DNA of 64,000 bases. Source: Harmothoe impar (taxonomy: Eukaryota; Annelida; Polychaeta; Phyllodocida; Polynoidae). The DNA lies in assembly GCA_947462335.1 (NCBI GenBank), contig OX381708.1:930001-994000 (forward strand), read 5' to 3'. Below, one piece after another: positions 12,602-26,460 of the stretch. A program made the position numbers and the translations under genes. How positions within the stretch are numbered: position 1 is the stretch's first letter; each line of letters opens with the position of its first letter. A model generated the notes under the pieces. It saw only the letters and a program-made list of their open reading frames with translations, had not been told where the DNA came from and did not search any database.

Positions 12602-13892
12602 TATTATACAAAAACGAGAGTTAACTTTTACTTTTACTTTTTTATGAACTTATGTTAATTATGTTTTTGACCCACAGTTGACAAAGTGTGAGTTGTTCTA
12701 CAGTGAAGGGCATAACTCATGAACAAAGCCTGTATTGGCTGTTCTAAGCTGTATCTATTTCTGTCAACATGTTCACATATATAGCAGGGTTATGATTTTA
12801 GGCCTGATGTATCTTAGCCTCATGAATATCTTTTGAACTATTTAAGTTGCTTTGATGTTGGCAGCTGAAAGACAGTGTTTTATAAACTTTTTAATCTATT
12901 TTTCATGCCCAAACTAGTTTTCCTAAGTCTATGATATTTGATGTAGTTGCTGACAGTTTGAGTAATTATGTTGTAACCGATGTCAAGTGTAGTGTTTTTA
13001 CGTTTACTTTGTCTTACCTTGTATATGCTTTCTCCACGTGTGCGACAAGAACAGAGATGTTAGTACTGCATGTGTTCAGGTAACCAGTGCTACAATGTAA
13101 AGCGCTGCTCAGAACTAGACGTGGATTCAGCGTGTACATCCTGGGTGCCGTCTTCATTCCACGTCCTGCCGCATCCAGGCACCCCCGCCCCCGCGCTCTT
13201 ACACTGCCCACCCCCCCCACTCTATACTATTGTATCTTCTATATTTATTTTAAAATAAAAACTATCAAACCAGTTGTGTACTTTTGCCTTAGTCTTTGGA
13301 ATGAGAGAGAACAGAATGTCAGTGATTTATGCACAATGAGAATGAAACAAACAAACAATGAACACAGAGCTATGAGTTGTACACTTTATTACAGGCACCT
13401 TACACCAGTATATAAAGTTGTCCAGTAGACCACAGGAAAGGTGAACCTTCCCCGCCTCCTACCTCCTTTCTACAGTATTTACAAATGTACAAAATAAAAC
13501 ATGGCAGCTCAGTTTACACAACTTTACACCCTCGACTTTTCGTCCCGTCTTCCACCTTCAAACGCATCATTTCGCTCTCCACAGCAACCCTCGTATTTGT
13601 AACTTTGGTGGAAACTTCCCAGATTTGTGTCTGAAACAAACAAAGAATCTCAATTATTACAAATGAATGCCTGAGAGGAATTTATTATTGAAAAGGTATT
13701 TGAATGTAAATAGACAACTGTTTTCAACTGGTATAATATTTAGGGATATCTTCTTACATTAATCTATAAAGCATCATATTGAGACATACTTCCTCTAATC
13801 TGAACTAAACATTGAAGCCCTATGAACTAGAGTAGACACATGAATCATGGTAGAAGAGTTGTTAGACTGAGCAGTGCCCCAGTGTTGGGACC

Positions 13893-14086
13893 TACCGTAA
13901 ATTCTCGCGTAGAAGCCGCGGCTTGTACGCGAGTCAGACTCAGCTTTCTTTTGATATCAAAACATGCCTATATAGGGTGCGGCTTATACGAGAGTTTTTG
14001 TTAGTATACTACGGTACCAAAATCGCAATATTCAGAACCCCTCTGCGGCTTATATAATTTGTCAAAGTTATATTCTCACCACTCTT
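13893..14086. mobile_element. MITE-like element replacing the JmjC exon, U3
   Basis: Identical in position and sequence to the 1617-1810 copy; U4, the next unit, keeps the exon instead. Confidence 0.65.
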
Positions 14087-14506
14087 TTGGAATGGTCGCG
14101 TTCATACTTTAAGAACTAATCATGACCTTATACTTATTTCACAATTTGAATTAGTCAAATGAAACAAAAATTATCATCCATGCATTTCAATTCATCATCT
14201 ATACCATGATATATAAATCACACTGAGATATAAGTCACGACTATGCACGTGTGTTGGGTTGGTTTACCACGCATGTCGTCTGCACTGGATGTGGTGCCTC
14301 CCCCTGGTGTTGGTGAGGGGAAGCATTTGTGCCACTGGATTGAGGCCCACAGTGAAGGTGCAGGCCTCTCCTGGTTGGTTGATATGTGCTTCTACATGTT
14401 AAATGAACCTGGACCACAGGGGGTGCCCAGATTGGTTTCAGGGTGTTTAAAGATGTGGGTTTGGCCTTGTGGAGTGAGAATGACTTTTATAAATGGGCCC
14501 AAAAGT

Positions 14507-15010
14507 GAAATTTCCGAGTATCGCGATGTCCGCGAAAAGCGTCTTCCACTCAGTCTAGGGCTTGGCCGAGGCCAGAAATGGAATGCTGACGAAATTCTGA
14601 TCGAAATGCACTATTTACATGTCCAGATCGGCCAAGATTTAATTTTTTCAATTTTTTGCCAGCCATGTGTATCTGGGTGGTAATTTTCGGTTTTTGACAA
14701 GTTATTAAAACATCTCTCATCATGATGAGAATTTATTCTGGCTCATTTGTCATTTCTAACACAATTTCAAAAAAAATACCAAACTATTTCCACCACACAG
14801 AACTCGTCTGGTATTCGCTGCAGAGTGTTTCTTCCCCTAATTATGCACTCACACACCCCATATTGAAAAAATCTAACCTAGGCCGATCTGGACATGTCAA
14901 TAGTCCATTTCAATCAGAATTTCGTCAGGATTCCATTTCTGGCCTCAGCCAAGCCATAAACAGCGTGCAACACGCTTTCCGCGGACATCGCGGTACTCGG
15001 AAACTTCACG
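14507..15010. repeat. ~500-bp foldback palindrome, U4
   Basis: Same inverted repeat as in U1, with a single C to A change in the right arm (caccacacag). Confidence 0.9.
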
Positions 15011-15238
15011 ATAACGCGTGTTCCGCTAGACTTAGGGCATGGATGAGGCCAGAAATGGAATCGTGACAAAATTCTGATCGAAATGCACTATTTGCACGTC
15101 CAAATCGGACAAGAATTAGATTTTTACCTGATTTATACATTAATTAAATACCAAAAGGTGTGGCGGTGTGTGCCCGGGTGAGGCGCAGCATCGGCTGACT
15201 AGGTGTGTAACTCATCTCTCCCCTTGTTGTGCCTGTAG

Positions 15239-15388
15239 GAGGGCAGGAAACTGACGCGCTACCTCGACAACAAAGTGGTCAGCACCAAGGGAGAGAAGTT
15301 CACGGAGGTCAAGAACGCCGAGGAGGAGGAGCAGCGCAAGAAGACCACGGTCAACATAAAGCCGGCTAAACAGTACCGCTTCCACTGA
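15239..15388 (+). CDS. Terminal coding exon of unidentified + gene, copy 4 (U4)
   Basis: Intact 49-residue exon. The acceptor is cctgtag instead of cctgcag, still a valid AG. No methionine precedes it in frame, as expected for an internal or terminal exon. Confidence 0.55.
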   Translation, partial: EGRKLTRYLDNKVVSTKGEKFTEVKNAEEEEQRKKTTVNIKPAKQYRFH

Positions 15389-16139
15389 CACAGGCTGCCC
15401 CGGGTGAGGCGCGGCATCGGCTGATGGTGGCGCCGTCTGGTGGTTGCGTGTGGCACTAGGGTGCAGCAGTGGCAGCAGCAGGGCGGCAGGCAGCAGGAGA
15501 GGGTCAGCTGACACACCACCGGGCCCCACACTTAGTTCTACTCCGCTACATTCAACGTAAACTCTGTTTTTGTGCTGCTGGCCTCTGCTGCCGCGGCCGC
15601 TGACGGTGCGTCTCCAGACCGCTGCACGTGGTTTTTATCTAGGTTGTTCTGTGTTCTACATCATGTCAATATACGTTGTTGTGGTGCGCAGTACCCCGCT
15701 CCTCCCCCCACTGTACCATACCGCGCTGGTAGTAACCAGGGCTTGTACCACAGTAGGAGTTACAACCTTGGCTTCCCTAGAGTTGTTCTGTCTCATATAG
15801 ACCTTACTGCATTATACGTTAGACAGCGCGAGCGGTGACTACCGAGAAGGCACACGTCTGGGATTGGTGACCAGCTGTATGACAAGTTGGTGCCACATGA
15901 ACAGGTTGCTGTAGGGTGGGCAGTGTGCTACATAATGTCATAATCATCATTATAGATATACTCCTTCCCCTTCCCCCCAGCACCTGCCATCATTGTACAT
16001 GTACTTATGACCCCCCCCCCCCCACCTCCCTTAGCCTGTCTTATTCACCCAGCACCACCATATATGGACATCACACTATGTACCTATTAACCCCCCCCCC
16101 CCCCGGTCTGTCTTCCACCAGCACCACTCTCCCTGCCCT

Positions 16140-16603
16140 GATACCATATATGGACATAACTCCTGCCCTAGCTGCCCGGATACCATATATGGACATAACT
16201 CCTGCCCTAGCTGCCCTGATACCATATATGGACATAACTCCTGCCCTAGCTGCCCTGATACCATATATGAACATAACTCCTGCCCTAGCTGCCCGGATAC
16301 CATATATGGACATAACTCCTGCCCTAGCTGCCCTGATACCATATATGGACATAACTCCTGCCCTAGCTGCCCTGATACCATATATGGACATAACTCCTGC
16401 CCTAGCTGCCCTGATACCATATATGGACATAACTCCTGCCCTAGCTGCCCTGATACCATATATGGACATAACTCCTGCCCTAGCTGCCCTGATACCATAT
16501 ATGGACATAACTCCTGCCCTAGCTGCCCTGATACCATATATGGACATTGCCCCTGCCATGACTACCCTGATACCATATATGGACATAACCCTTCTCCCTG
16601 CCC
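16140..16603. repeat. 39-bp CArG-box minisatellite, U4 (about 12 copies)
   Basis: Same repeat number and variant order as U3. Confidence 0.92.
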
Positions 16604-17936
16604 TATTATACAAAAACAAGAGTTAACTTTTACTTTTACTTTTTTATGAACTTATGTTAATTATGTTTTTGACTCACAGTTGACAAAGTGTGAGTTGTTC
16701 TACAGTGAAGGGCATAACTCATGAACAAAGCCTGTATTGGCTGTTCTAAGCTGTATCTATTTCTGTCAACATGTTTATGTTCACATATATAGCAGGGTTA
16801 TGATTTTAGGCCTGATGTATCTTAGCCTCATGAATATCTTTTGAACTATTTAAGTTGCTTTTATGTTGGCAGCTGAAAGACAGTGTTTTATAAACCTTTT
16901 AATCTATTTTTCATGCCCAAACTAGTTTTCCTAAGTCTATGATATTTGATGTAGTTGCTGACAGTTTGGGTAATTATGTTGTAACCAATGTCAAGTGTAG
17001 TGTTTTTACGTTTACTTTGTCTTACCTTGTAAATGCTTTCTCCATGTGTGCGACAAGAACAGAGATTTTAGTGCTGCATGTGTTCAGGTAACCAGTGCTA
17101 CAATGTAAAGCGCTGCTCAGAACTAGACGTGGATTCAGCGTGTACATCCTGGGTGCAGTCTTCATTCCACGTCCTGCCGCATCCAGGCACCCCCGCCCCC
17201 GCGCTCTTACACTGCCCACCACCCCCACTCTATACTATTGTATCTTCTATATTTATTTTAAAATAAAAACTATCAAACCAGTTGTGTACTTTTGCCTTAG
17301 TCTTGGATATGAGAGAGAACAGAATGTCAGTGATTTATGCACAATGAGAAGGAAACAAACAAACAATGAACACAGAGCTATGAGTTGTACACTTTATTAC
17401 AGGCACCTTACACCAGTATATAAAGTTGTCCAGTAGACCACAGGAAAGGTGAACCTTCCCCGCCTCCTACCTCCTTTCTACAGTATTTACAAATGTACAA
17501 AATAAAACATGGCAGCTCAGTTTACACAACTTTAAACCCTCGACTTTTCGTCCCGTCTTCCACCTTCAAACGCGTCATTTCGCTCTCCACAGCAACCCTC
17601 GTATTTGTAACTGTGGTGGGAACTTCCCAGATTTGTGTCTGAAACAAACAAAGAATTTCAATTATAACAAATGAATGCCTGAGTAGAATCTACTATTGAA
17701 AAGGTATTTGAATGTAAATAGACAACTGTTTTCAACTGGTGTAATATTTAGGAATATCTTCATACATTAATCTATAAAGCATCATATTGATACACATTTC
17801 CTCTAATCTGAACTAAACATTGAAGCCCTATGAACTAGAGTAGACACATGAATCATGGTAGAAGAGTTGTTTGACTGAGCAGTGCCCCAGTGTTGGCACC
17901 TACAGGTTGGGGTCGGGTAGCTGCTGGATGTAACAG

Positions 17937-18645
17937 TAGCTGCACCAACAGGAGTTAAGCTAACAGTAGCTGCACCAACAGGAGTTAAGCTAACAGTAGC
18001 TGCACCAACAGGAGTTAAGCTAACAGTAGCTGCACCAACAGGAGTTAAGCTAACAGTAGCTGCACCAACAGGAGTTAAGCTAACAGTAGCTGCACCAACA
18101 GGAGTTAAGCTCACAGACAGTAGTAGCACCAACAGGAGTTAAGCTAACAGTAGCTGCACCAACAGGAGTTAAGCTAACAGTAGCTGCACCAACAGGAGTT
18201 AAGCTAACAGTAGCTGCACCAACAGGAGTTAAGCTAACAGTAGCTGCACCAACAGGAGTTAAGCTAACAGACAGTAGTAGCACCTACAGGAGTTAAGCTA
18301 ACAGACAGTAGCAGCACCAACAGGAGTTAAGCTAACAGACAGTAGTAGCACCAACAGGAGTTAAGCTAACAGACAGTAGCTGCACCAACAGGAGTTAAGC
18401 TAACAGACAGTAGCTGCACCAACAGGAGTTAAGCTAACAGTAGCTGCACCAACAGGAGTTAAGCTAACAAACAGTAGTAGCACCAACAGGAGTTAAGCTA
18501 ACAGACAGTAGCTGCACCAACAGGAGTTAAGCTAACAGACAGTAGCTGCACCAACAGGAGTTAAGCTAACAGTAGCTGCACCAACAGGAGTTAAGCTAAC
18601 AGACAGTAGCTGCACCAACAGGAGTTAAGCTAACAGACAGTAGCA
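17937..18645. repeat. 30-bp minisatellite at the 3' end of JmjC exon copy, U4
   Basis: The 30-bp unit (aacagtagctgcaccaacag + gagttaagct) and 34-bp variants with an added gaca repeat here. Read on the - strand, CCTGTTGGTGC in each unit matches CCTGTAGGTGC across the JmjC stop codon. A truncated exon end (ctacaggttggggtcgggtag) lies at the far side of the array (about 17900-17936), so the array is bracketed by exon sequence. Confidence 0.92.
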
Positions 18646-18649
18646 GCAC

Positions 18650-18874
18650 CTACAGGTTAGGGTCGGGTAGCTGCTGGATGTCCAGGTGCTGCATCACGTG
18701 TGTCACCAGGCGCTGCAGCTGCTCCTCACTCGCCTCGTCGTGCCACTGGGTCACCAGGAAGTTGTAGAGCGCCTCCGGCAGCCGCGCCAGCATCCGCGGG
18801 AACGACTCGAAAGGACGGTTCTGTTCCACCACGTTGAGCAGCCAATGGGAGAAGGCCGGCCAGAAAGGGGGCCC
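18650..18874 (-). pseudogene. Extra copy of JmjC terminal coding exon (U4)
   Basis: 225 nt in phase 0 after a gttgcag acceptor. It encodes 74 residues (GPPFWPAFSHWLLNVVEQN ... QLPDPNL) and a TAG stop. The frame is fully open and differs from the attached copy at 29874-30098 by a few residues (GPP for APP, PFES for PYES). It is separated from the rest of the gene by more than 11 kb and by intact poly(A) signals, so it is probably an unused duplicate; an alternative last exon is possible. Confidence 0.75.
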
Positions 18875-19389
18875 CTGCAACACGAGAGGAGGGGGGGGGG
18901 GCGGCTTACAACATGGGACGCGGTCAACTCTGTTCATGTACACAGATCATCCATATTCTCACCACTCTTTTGGAATGGTCGCGTTCATACTTTAAGAACT
19001 AATCATGACCTTATACTTATTTCACAATTTGAATTAGTCAAATGAAACAAAAATTATCATCCATGCATTTCAATTCATCATCTATACCATGATATATAAA
19101 TCACACTGAGATATAAGTCATGACTATGCACGTGCGTTGGGTTGGTTTACCACGCATGTCGTCTGCACTGGATGTGGTGCCTCCCCCTGGTGTTGGTGAG
19201 GGGAAGCATTTGTGCCACTGGATTGAGGCCCACAGTGAAGGTGCAGGCCTCTCCTGGTTGGTTGATATGTGCTTCTACATGTTAAATGAACCTGGACCAC
19301 AGGGGGTGCCCAGATTGCTTTCAGGGTGTTTAAAGATGTGGGTTTGGCCTTGTGGAGTGAGAATGACTTTTATAAATGGGCCCAAAAGT

Positions 19390-19894
19390 GAAATTTCCGA
19401 GTATCGCGATGTCCGCGAAAAGCGTCTTCCACTCAGTCTAGGGCTTGGCCGAGGCCAGAAATGGAATGCTGACGAAATTCTGATCGAAATGCACTATTTA
19501 CATGTCCAGATCGGCCAAGATTTAATTTTTTCAATTTTTTGCCAGCCATGTGTATCGGGGTGGTAATTTTCGGTTTTTGACAAGTTATTAAAACATCTCT
19601 CATCATGATGAGAATTTATTCTGGCTCATTTGTCATTTCTAACACAATTTCAAAAAAAATACCAAACTATTTCCACCACCCAGAACTAGTTTGGTATTCG
19701 CTGCAGAGTGTTTCTTCCCCTAATTATGCACTCACTCACCCCATATTGAAAAAAATCCAACCTAGGCCGATCTGGACATGTCAATAGTCCATTTCAATCA
19801 GAATTTCGTCAGGATTCCATTTCTGGCCTCAGCCAAGCCATAAACAGCGTGCAACACGCTTTCCGCGGACATCGCGGTACTCGGAAACTTCACG
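19390..19894. repeat. ~500-bp foldback palindrome, U5
   Basis: Same inverted repeat. A one-base A-run expansion breaks the 114-residue ORF seen in other copies, indicating that ORF is not selected. Confidence 0.9.
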
Positions 19895-20122
19895 ATAACG
19901 CGTGTTCCGCTAGACTTAGGGCATGGATGAGGCCAGAAATGGAATCGTGACAAAATTCTGATCGAAATGCACTATTTGCACGTCCAAATCGGACAAGAAT
20001 TAGATTTTTACCTGATTTATACATTAATTAAATACCGCAAGGTGTGGCGGTGTGTGCCCGGGTGAGGCGCAGCATCGGCTGACTAGGTGTGTAACTCATC
20101 TCTCCCCTTGTTGTGCCTGCAG

Positions 20123-20272
20123 GAGGGCAGGAAACTGACGCGCTACCTCGACAACAAAGTGGTCAGCACCAAGGGAGAGAAGTTCACGGAGGTCAAGAAC
20201 GCAGAGGAGGAGGAGCAGCGCAAGAAGACCACGGTCAACATAAAGCCGGCTAAACAGTACCGCTTCCACTGA
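20123..20272 (+). CDS. Terminal coding exon of unidentified + gene, copy 5 (U5)
   Basis: Intact and consensus at the protein level. One silent change (GCA for GCC in NAEEEE) is visible. Confidence 0.55.
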   Translation, partial: EGRKLTRYLDNKVVSTKGEKFTEVKNAEEEEQRKKTTVNIKPAKQYRFH

Positions 20273-21042
20273 CACAGGCTGCCCCGGGTGAGGCGCGGCA
20301 TCGGCTGATGGTGGCGCCGTCTGGTGGTTGCGTGTGGCACTAGCGTGCAGCAGTGGCAGCAGCAGGGCGGCAGGCAGCAGGAGAGGGTCAGCTGACACAC
20401 CACCGGGCCCCACACTTAGTTCTACTCCGCTACATTCAACATCAACTCTGTCTTTGTGCTGCTGGCCTCTGCTGCCTCGGCCGCTGACAGTGCGTCTCCA
20501 GACCGCTGCACGTGGTTTTATCTAGGTTGTTCTGTGTTCTACATCATGTCAATATACGTTGTTGTGGTGCGCAGTACCCCGCTCCTCCCCCCACTGTACC
20601 ATACCGCGTTGGTAGTAACCAGGGCTTGTACCACAGTAGGAGTTACAACCTTGGCTTCCCTAGAGTTGTTCTGTCTCATATAGACCTTACTGCATTATAC
20701 CTTAGACAGCGCGAACAGTGACTACCGAGAAGGCACACGTCTGGGATTGGTGACGAGCTGTATGACAAGTTGGTGCCACATGAACAGGTTGCTGTAGGGT
20801 GGGCAGTGTGCTACATAATCATCATTATAGATATACTCCTCCCCCTTCCCCCCAGCACCTGCCATCATTGTACATGTACTTATGACCCCCCCCCCCCCCC
20901 CCCCCACCTCCCTTAGCCTGTCTTCTTCACCCAGCACCACTCTCCCTGCCCGAGCTGCCCCAACACAATATATGGGCATCACACTATACCTATTAACGCC
21001 CCCCCCCCAGTCTGTCTTCCCCCAGCACCACTCTCCCTGCCC

Positions 21043-21312
21043 TGATACCATATATGGACATAACTCCTGCCCTAGCTGCCCTGATACCATATATGGACAT
21101 AACTCCTGCCCTAGCTGCCCTGATACCATATATGGACATAACTCCTGCCCTAGCTGCCCTGATACCATATATGGACATAACTCCTGCCCTAGCTGCCCTG
21201 ATACCATATATGGACATAACTCCTGCCCTAGCTGCCCTGATACCATATATGGACATTGCCCCTGCCATGACTACCCTGATACCATATATGGACATAACCC
21301 TTCTCCCTGCCC
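21043..21312. repeat. 39-bp CArG-box minisatellite, U5 (about 7 copies)
   Basis: Shorter array of the same unit. The end variants (gacattgcccctgccatgac, then gacataacccttctccc) are kept. Confidence 0.92.
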
Positions 21313-22645
21313 TATTATACAAAAACAAGAGTTAACTTTTACTTTTACTTTTTTATGAACTTATGTTAATTATGTTTTTGACTCACAGTTGACAAAGTGT
21401 GAGTTGTTCTACAGTGAAGGGCATAACTCATGAACAAAGCCTGTATTGGCTGTTCTAAGCTGTATCTATTTCTGTCAACATGTTTATGTTCACATATATA
21501 GCAGGGTTATGATTTTAGGCCTGATGTATCTTAGCCTCATGAATATCTTTTGAACTATTTAAGTTGCTTTTATGTTGGCAGCTGAAAGACAGTGTTTTAT
21601 AAACCTTTTAATCTATTTTTCATGCCCAAACTAGTTTTCCTAAGTCTATGATATTTGATGTAGTTGCTGACAGTTTGGGTAATTATGTTGTAACCAATGT
21701 CAAGTGTAGTGTTTTTACGTTTACTTTGTCTTACCTTGTAAATGCTTTCTCCATGTGTGCGACAAGAACAGAGATTTTAGTGCTGCATGTGTTCAGGTAA
21801 CCAGTGCTACAATGTAAAGCGCTGCTCAGAACTAGACGTGGATTCAGCGTGTACATCCTGGGTGCAGTCTTCATTCCACGTCCTGCCGCATCCAGGCACC
21901 CCCGCCCCCGCGCTCTTACACTGCCCACCACCCCCACTCTATACTATTGTATCTTCTATATTTATTTTAAAATAAAAACTATCAAACCAGTTGTGTACTT
22001 TTGCCTTAGTCTTGGATATGAGAGAGAACAGAATGTCAGTGATTTATGCACAATGAGAAGGAAACAAACAAACAATGAACACAGAGCTATGAGTTGTACA
22101 CTTTATTACAGGCACCTTACACCAGTATATAAAGTTGTCCAGTAGACCACAGGAAAGGTGAACCTTCCCCGCCTCCTACCTCCTTTCTACAGTATTTACA
22201 AATGTACAAAATAAAACATGGCAGCTCAGTTTACACAACTTTAAACCCTCGACTTTTCGTCCCGTCTTCCACCTTCAAACGCGTCATTTCGCTCTCCACA
22301 GCAACCCTCGTATTTGTAACTGTGGTGGGAACTTCCCAGATTTGTGTCTGAAACAAACAAAGAATTTCAATTATAACAAATGAATGCCTGAGTAGAATCT
22401 ACTATTGAAAAGGTATTTGAATGTAAATAGACAACTGTTTTCAACTGGTGTAATATTTAGGAATATCTTCATACATTAATCTATAAAGCATCATATTGAT
22501 ACACATTTCCTCTAATCTGAACTAAACATTGAAGCCCTATGAACTAGAGTAGACACATGAATCATGGTAGAAGAGTTGTTTGACTGAGCAGTGCCCCAGT
22601 GTTGGCACCTACAGGTTGGGGTCGGGTAGCTGCTGGATGTAACAG

Positions 22646-23354
22646 TAGCTGCACCAACAGGAGTTAAGCTAACAGTAGCTGCACCAACAGGAGTTAAGCT
22701 AACAGTAGCTGCACCAACAGGAGTTAAGCTAACAGTAGCTGCACCAACAGGAGTTAAGCTAACAGTAGCTGCACCAACAGGAGTTAAGCTAACAGTAGCT
22801 GCACCAACAGGAGTTAAGCTCACAGACAGTAGTAGCACCAACAGGAGTTAAGCTAACAGTAGCTGCACCAACAGGAGTTAAGCTAACAGTAGCTGCACCA
22901 ACAGGAGTTAAGCTAACAGTAGCTGCACCAACAGGAGTTAAGCTAACAGTAGCTGCACCAACAGGAGTTAAGCTAACAGACAGTAGTAGCACCTACAGGA
23001 GTTAAGCTAACAGACAGTAGCAGCACCAACAGGAGTTAAGCTAACAGACAGTAGTAGCACCAACAGGAGTTAAGCTAACAGACAGTAGCTGCACCAACAG
23101 GAGTTAAGCTAACAGACAGTAGCTGCACCAACAGGAGTTAAGCTAACAGTAGCTGCACCAACAGGAGTTAAGCTAACAAACAGTAGTAGCACCAACAGGA
23201 GTTAAGCTAACAGACAGTAGCTGCACCAACAGGAGTTAAGCTAACAGACAGTAGCTGCACCAACAGGAGTTAAGCTAACAGTAGCTGCACCAACAGGAGT
23301 TAAGCTAACAGACAGTAGCTGCACCAACAGGAGTTAAGCTAACAGACAGTAGCA
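22646..23354. repeat. 30-bp minisatellite at the 3' end of JmjC exon copy, U5
   Basis: Repeat-for-repeat the same as the U4 array, offset by 4709 bp, including the order of 30- and 34-bp variants. This indicates very recent duplication or conversion of U4/U5. Confidence 0.92.
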
Positions 23355-23358
23355 GCAC

Positions 23359-23583
23359 CTACAGGTTAGGGTCGGGTAGCTGCTGGATGTCCAGGTGCTG
23401 CATCACGTGTGTCACCAGGCGCTGCAGCTGCTCCTCACTCGCCTCGTCGTGCCACTGGGTCACCAGGAAGTTGTAGAGCGCCTCCGGCAGCCGCGCCAGC
23501 ATCCGCGGGAACGACTCGAAAGGACGGTTCTGTTCCACCACGTTGAGCAGCCAATGGGAGAAGGCCGGCCAGAAAGGGGGCCC
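23359..23583 (-). pseudogene. Extra copy of JmjC terminal coding exon (U5)
   Basis: Same 225-nt open exon as in U4 with an intact acceptor and TAG stop. It is detached from the JmjC gene body and so is a duplicate of uncertain use. Confidence 0.75.
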
Positions 23584-24103
23584 CTGCAACACGAGAGGAG
23601 GGGGGGGGGGGGCGGCTTACAACATGGGACGCGGTCAACTCTGTTCATGTACACAGATCATCCATATTCTCACCACTCTTTTGGAATGGTCGCGTTCATA
23701 CTTTAAGAACTAATCATGACCTTATACTTATTTCACAATTTGAATTAGTCAAATGAAACAAAAATTATCATCCATGCATTTCAATTCATCATCTATACCA
23801 TGATATATAAATCACACTGAGATATAAGTCATGACTATGCACGTGCGTTGGGTTGGTTTACCACGCATGTCGTCTGCTACACTGGATGTGGTGCCTCCCC
23901 CTGGTGTTGGTGAGGGGAAGCATTTGTGCCACTGGATTGAGGCCCACAGTGGAGGTGCAGGCCTCTCCTGGTTGGTTGATATGTGCTTCTACATGTTAAA
24001 TGAACCTGGACCACAGGGGGTGCCCAGATTGGTTTCAGGGTGTTTAAAGATGTGGGTTTGGCCTTGTGGAGTGAGAATGACTTTTATAAATGGGCCCAAA
24101 AGT

Positions 24104-24607
24104 GAAATTTCCGAGTATCGCGATGTCCGCGAAAAGCGTCTTCCACTCAGTCTAGGGCTTGGCCGAGGCCAGAAATGGAATGCTGACGAAATTCTGATCG
24201 AAATGCACTATTTACATGTCCAGATCGGCCAAGATTTAATTTTTTCAATTTTTTGCCAGCCATGTGTATCGGGGTGGTAATTTTCGGTTTTTGACAAGTT
24301 ATTAAAACATCTCTCATCATGATGAGAATTTATTCTGGCTCATTTGTCATTTCTAACACAATTTCAAAAAAAATACCAAACTATTTTCACCACCCAGAAC
24401 TAGTTTGGTATTCGCTGCAGAGTGTTTCTTCCCCTAATTATGCACTCACTCACCCCATATTGAAAAAATCTAACCTAGGCCGATCTGGACATGTCAATAG
24501 TCCATTTCAATCAGAATTTCGTCAGGATTCCATTTCTGGCCTCAGCCAAGCCATAAACAGCGTGCAACACGCTTTCCGCGGACATCGCGGTACTCGGAAA
24601 CTTCACG
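24104..24607. repeat. ~500-bp foldback palindrome, U6
   Basis: Same inverted repeat, retained in the deleted unit. Confidence 0.9.
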
Positions 24608-24835
24608 ATAACGCGTGTTCCGCTAGACTTAGGGCATGGATGAGGCCAGAAATGGAATCGTGACAAAATTCTGATCGAAATGCACTATTTGCACGTCCAA
24701 ATCGGACAAGAATTAGATTTTTACCTGATTTATACATTAATTAAATACCGAAAGGTGTGGCGGTGTGTGCCCGGGTGAGGCGCAGCATCGGCTGACTAGG
24801 TGTGTAACTCATCTCTCCCCTTGTTGTGCCTGCAG

Positions 24836-24985
24836 GAGGGCAGGAAACTGACGCGCTACCTCGACAACAAAGTGGTCAGCACCAAGGGAGAGAAGTTCAC
24901 GGAGGTCAAGAACGCCGAGGAGGAGGAGCAGCGCAAGAAGACCACGGTCAACATAAAGCCGGCTAAACAATACCGCTTCCACTGA
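24836..24985 (+). CDS. Terminal coding exon of unidentified + gene, copy 6 (U6)
   Basis: Intact, with a silent CAA for CAG near the C-terminus. It lies in the internally deleted unit, which has lost the CArG minisatellite and the JmjC end but keeps this exon and the AATAAA region. Confidence 0.55.
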   Translation, partial: EGRKLTRYLDNKVVSTKGEKFTEVKNAEEEEQRKKTTVNIKPAKQYRFH

Positions 24986-26460
24986 CACAGGCTGCCCCGG
25001 GTGAGGCGCGGCATCGGCTGATGGTGGCGCCGTCTGGTGGTTGCGTGTGGCACTAGCGTGCAGCAGTGGCAGCAGCAGGGCGGCAGGCAGCAGGAGAGGG
25101 TCAGCTGACACACCACCGGGCCCCACACTTACTTCTACTCCGCTACATTCAACATCAACTCTGTTTTTGTGCTGCTGGCCTCTGCTGCCGCGGCCACTGA
25201 CGGTGCGTCTCCAGACCGCTGCACGTGGTTTTATCTAGGTTGTTCTGTGTTCTACATCATGTCAATATACGTTGTTGTGGTGCGCAGTACCCCGCTCCTC
25301 CCCCCACTGTACCATACCGCGCTGGTAGTAACCAGGGCTTGTACCACAGTAGGAGTTACAACCTTGGCTTCCCTAGAGTTGTTCTGTCTCATATAGACCT
25401 TACTGCATTATACGTTAGACAGCGCGAGCGGTGACTACCGAGAAGGCACACGTCTGGGATTGGTGACCAGCTGTATGACAAGTTGGTGCCACATGAACAG
25501 GTTGCTGTAGGGTGGGCAGTGTGCTACATAATCATCATTATAGATATACTCCTCCCCCTTCCCCCCAGCACCTGCCATCATTGTACATGTACTTATGACC
25601 CCCCCCCCCCCCACCTCCCTTAATCTATTTTTCATGCCCAAACTAGTTTTCCTAAGTCAATGATATTTGATGTAGTTGCTGACAGTTTGGGTAATTATGT
25701 TGTAACCGATGTCAAGTGTAGTGTTTTTATGTTTACTTTGTCTTACCTTGTAAATGCTTTCTCTACGTGTGTGACAAGAACAGAGATTTTAGTACAGCAT
25801 GTGTTCAGGTAACCAGTGCTACAATGTAAAGCGCTGCTCAGAACTAGACGTGGATTCAGCGTGTACATCCTGGGTGCCGTCTTCATTCCACGTCCTGCCG
25901 CATCCAGGCACCCCCGCCCCCGCGCTCTTACACTGCCCACCAACCCCACTCTATACTATTGTATCTTCTATATTTATTTTAAAATAAAAACTATCAAACC
26001 AGTTGTGTACTTTTACCTTAGTCTTTGAAATGAGAGAGAACAGAATGGAATGGTCGCGTTCATACTTTAAGAACTAATCATGACCTTATACTTATTTCAC
26101 AATTTGAATTAGTCAAATGAAACAAAAATTATCATCCATTCATTTCAATTCATCATCTATACCATGATAAATCACACTGAGATATAAGTCATGACTATGC
26201 ACGTGTGTTGGGTTGGTTTACCATGCATGTCGTCTGCACTGGATGTGGTGCCTCCCCCTGGTGTTGGTGAGGGGAAGCATTTGTGCCACTGGATTGAGGC
26301 CCACAGTGAAGGTGCAGGCCTCTCCTGGTTGGTTGATATGTGCTTCTACATGTTAAATGAACCTGGACCACAGGGGGTGCCCAGATTGGTTTCAGGGTGT
26401 TTAAAGGTGTGGGTTTGGCCTTGTGGAGTGAGAATGACTTTTATAAATGGGCCCAAAAGT

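Noticed and set aside
11914..12624. 236-residue + ORF with IPYMDITPALAAL repeats
   Set aside because: It is a by-product of the 39-bp minisatellite. The opposite strand is equally open, and the ORF breaks in U1 and U2 by single-base C-tract or unit changes.
17937..18645. CRISPR-like regular repeats (30 bp)
   Set aside because: Units abut without unique spacers. The host is eukaryotic, and this is a minisatellite.
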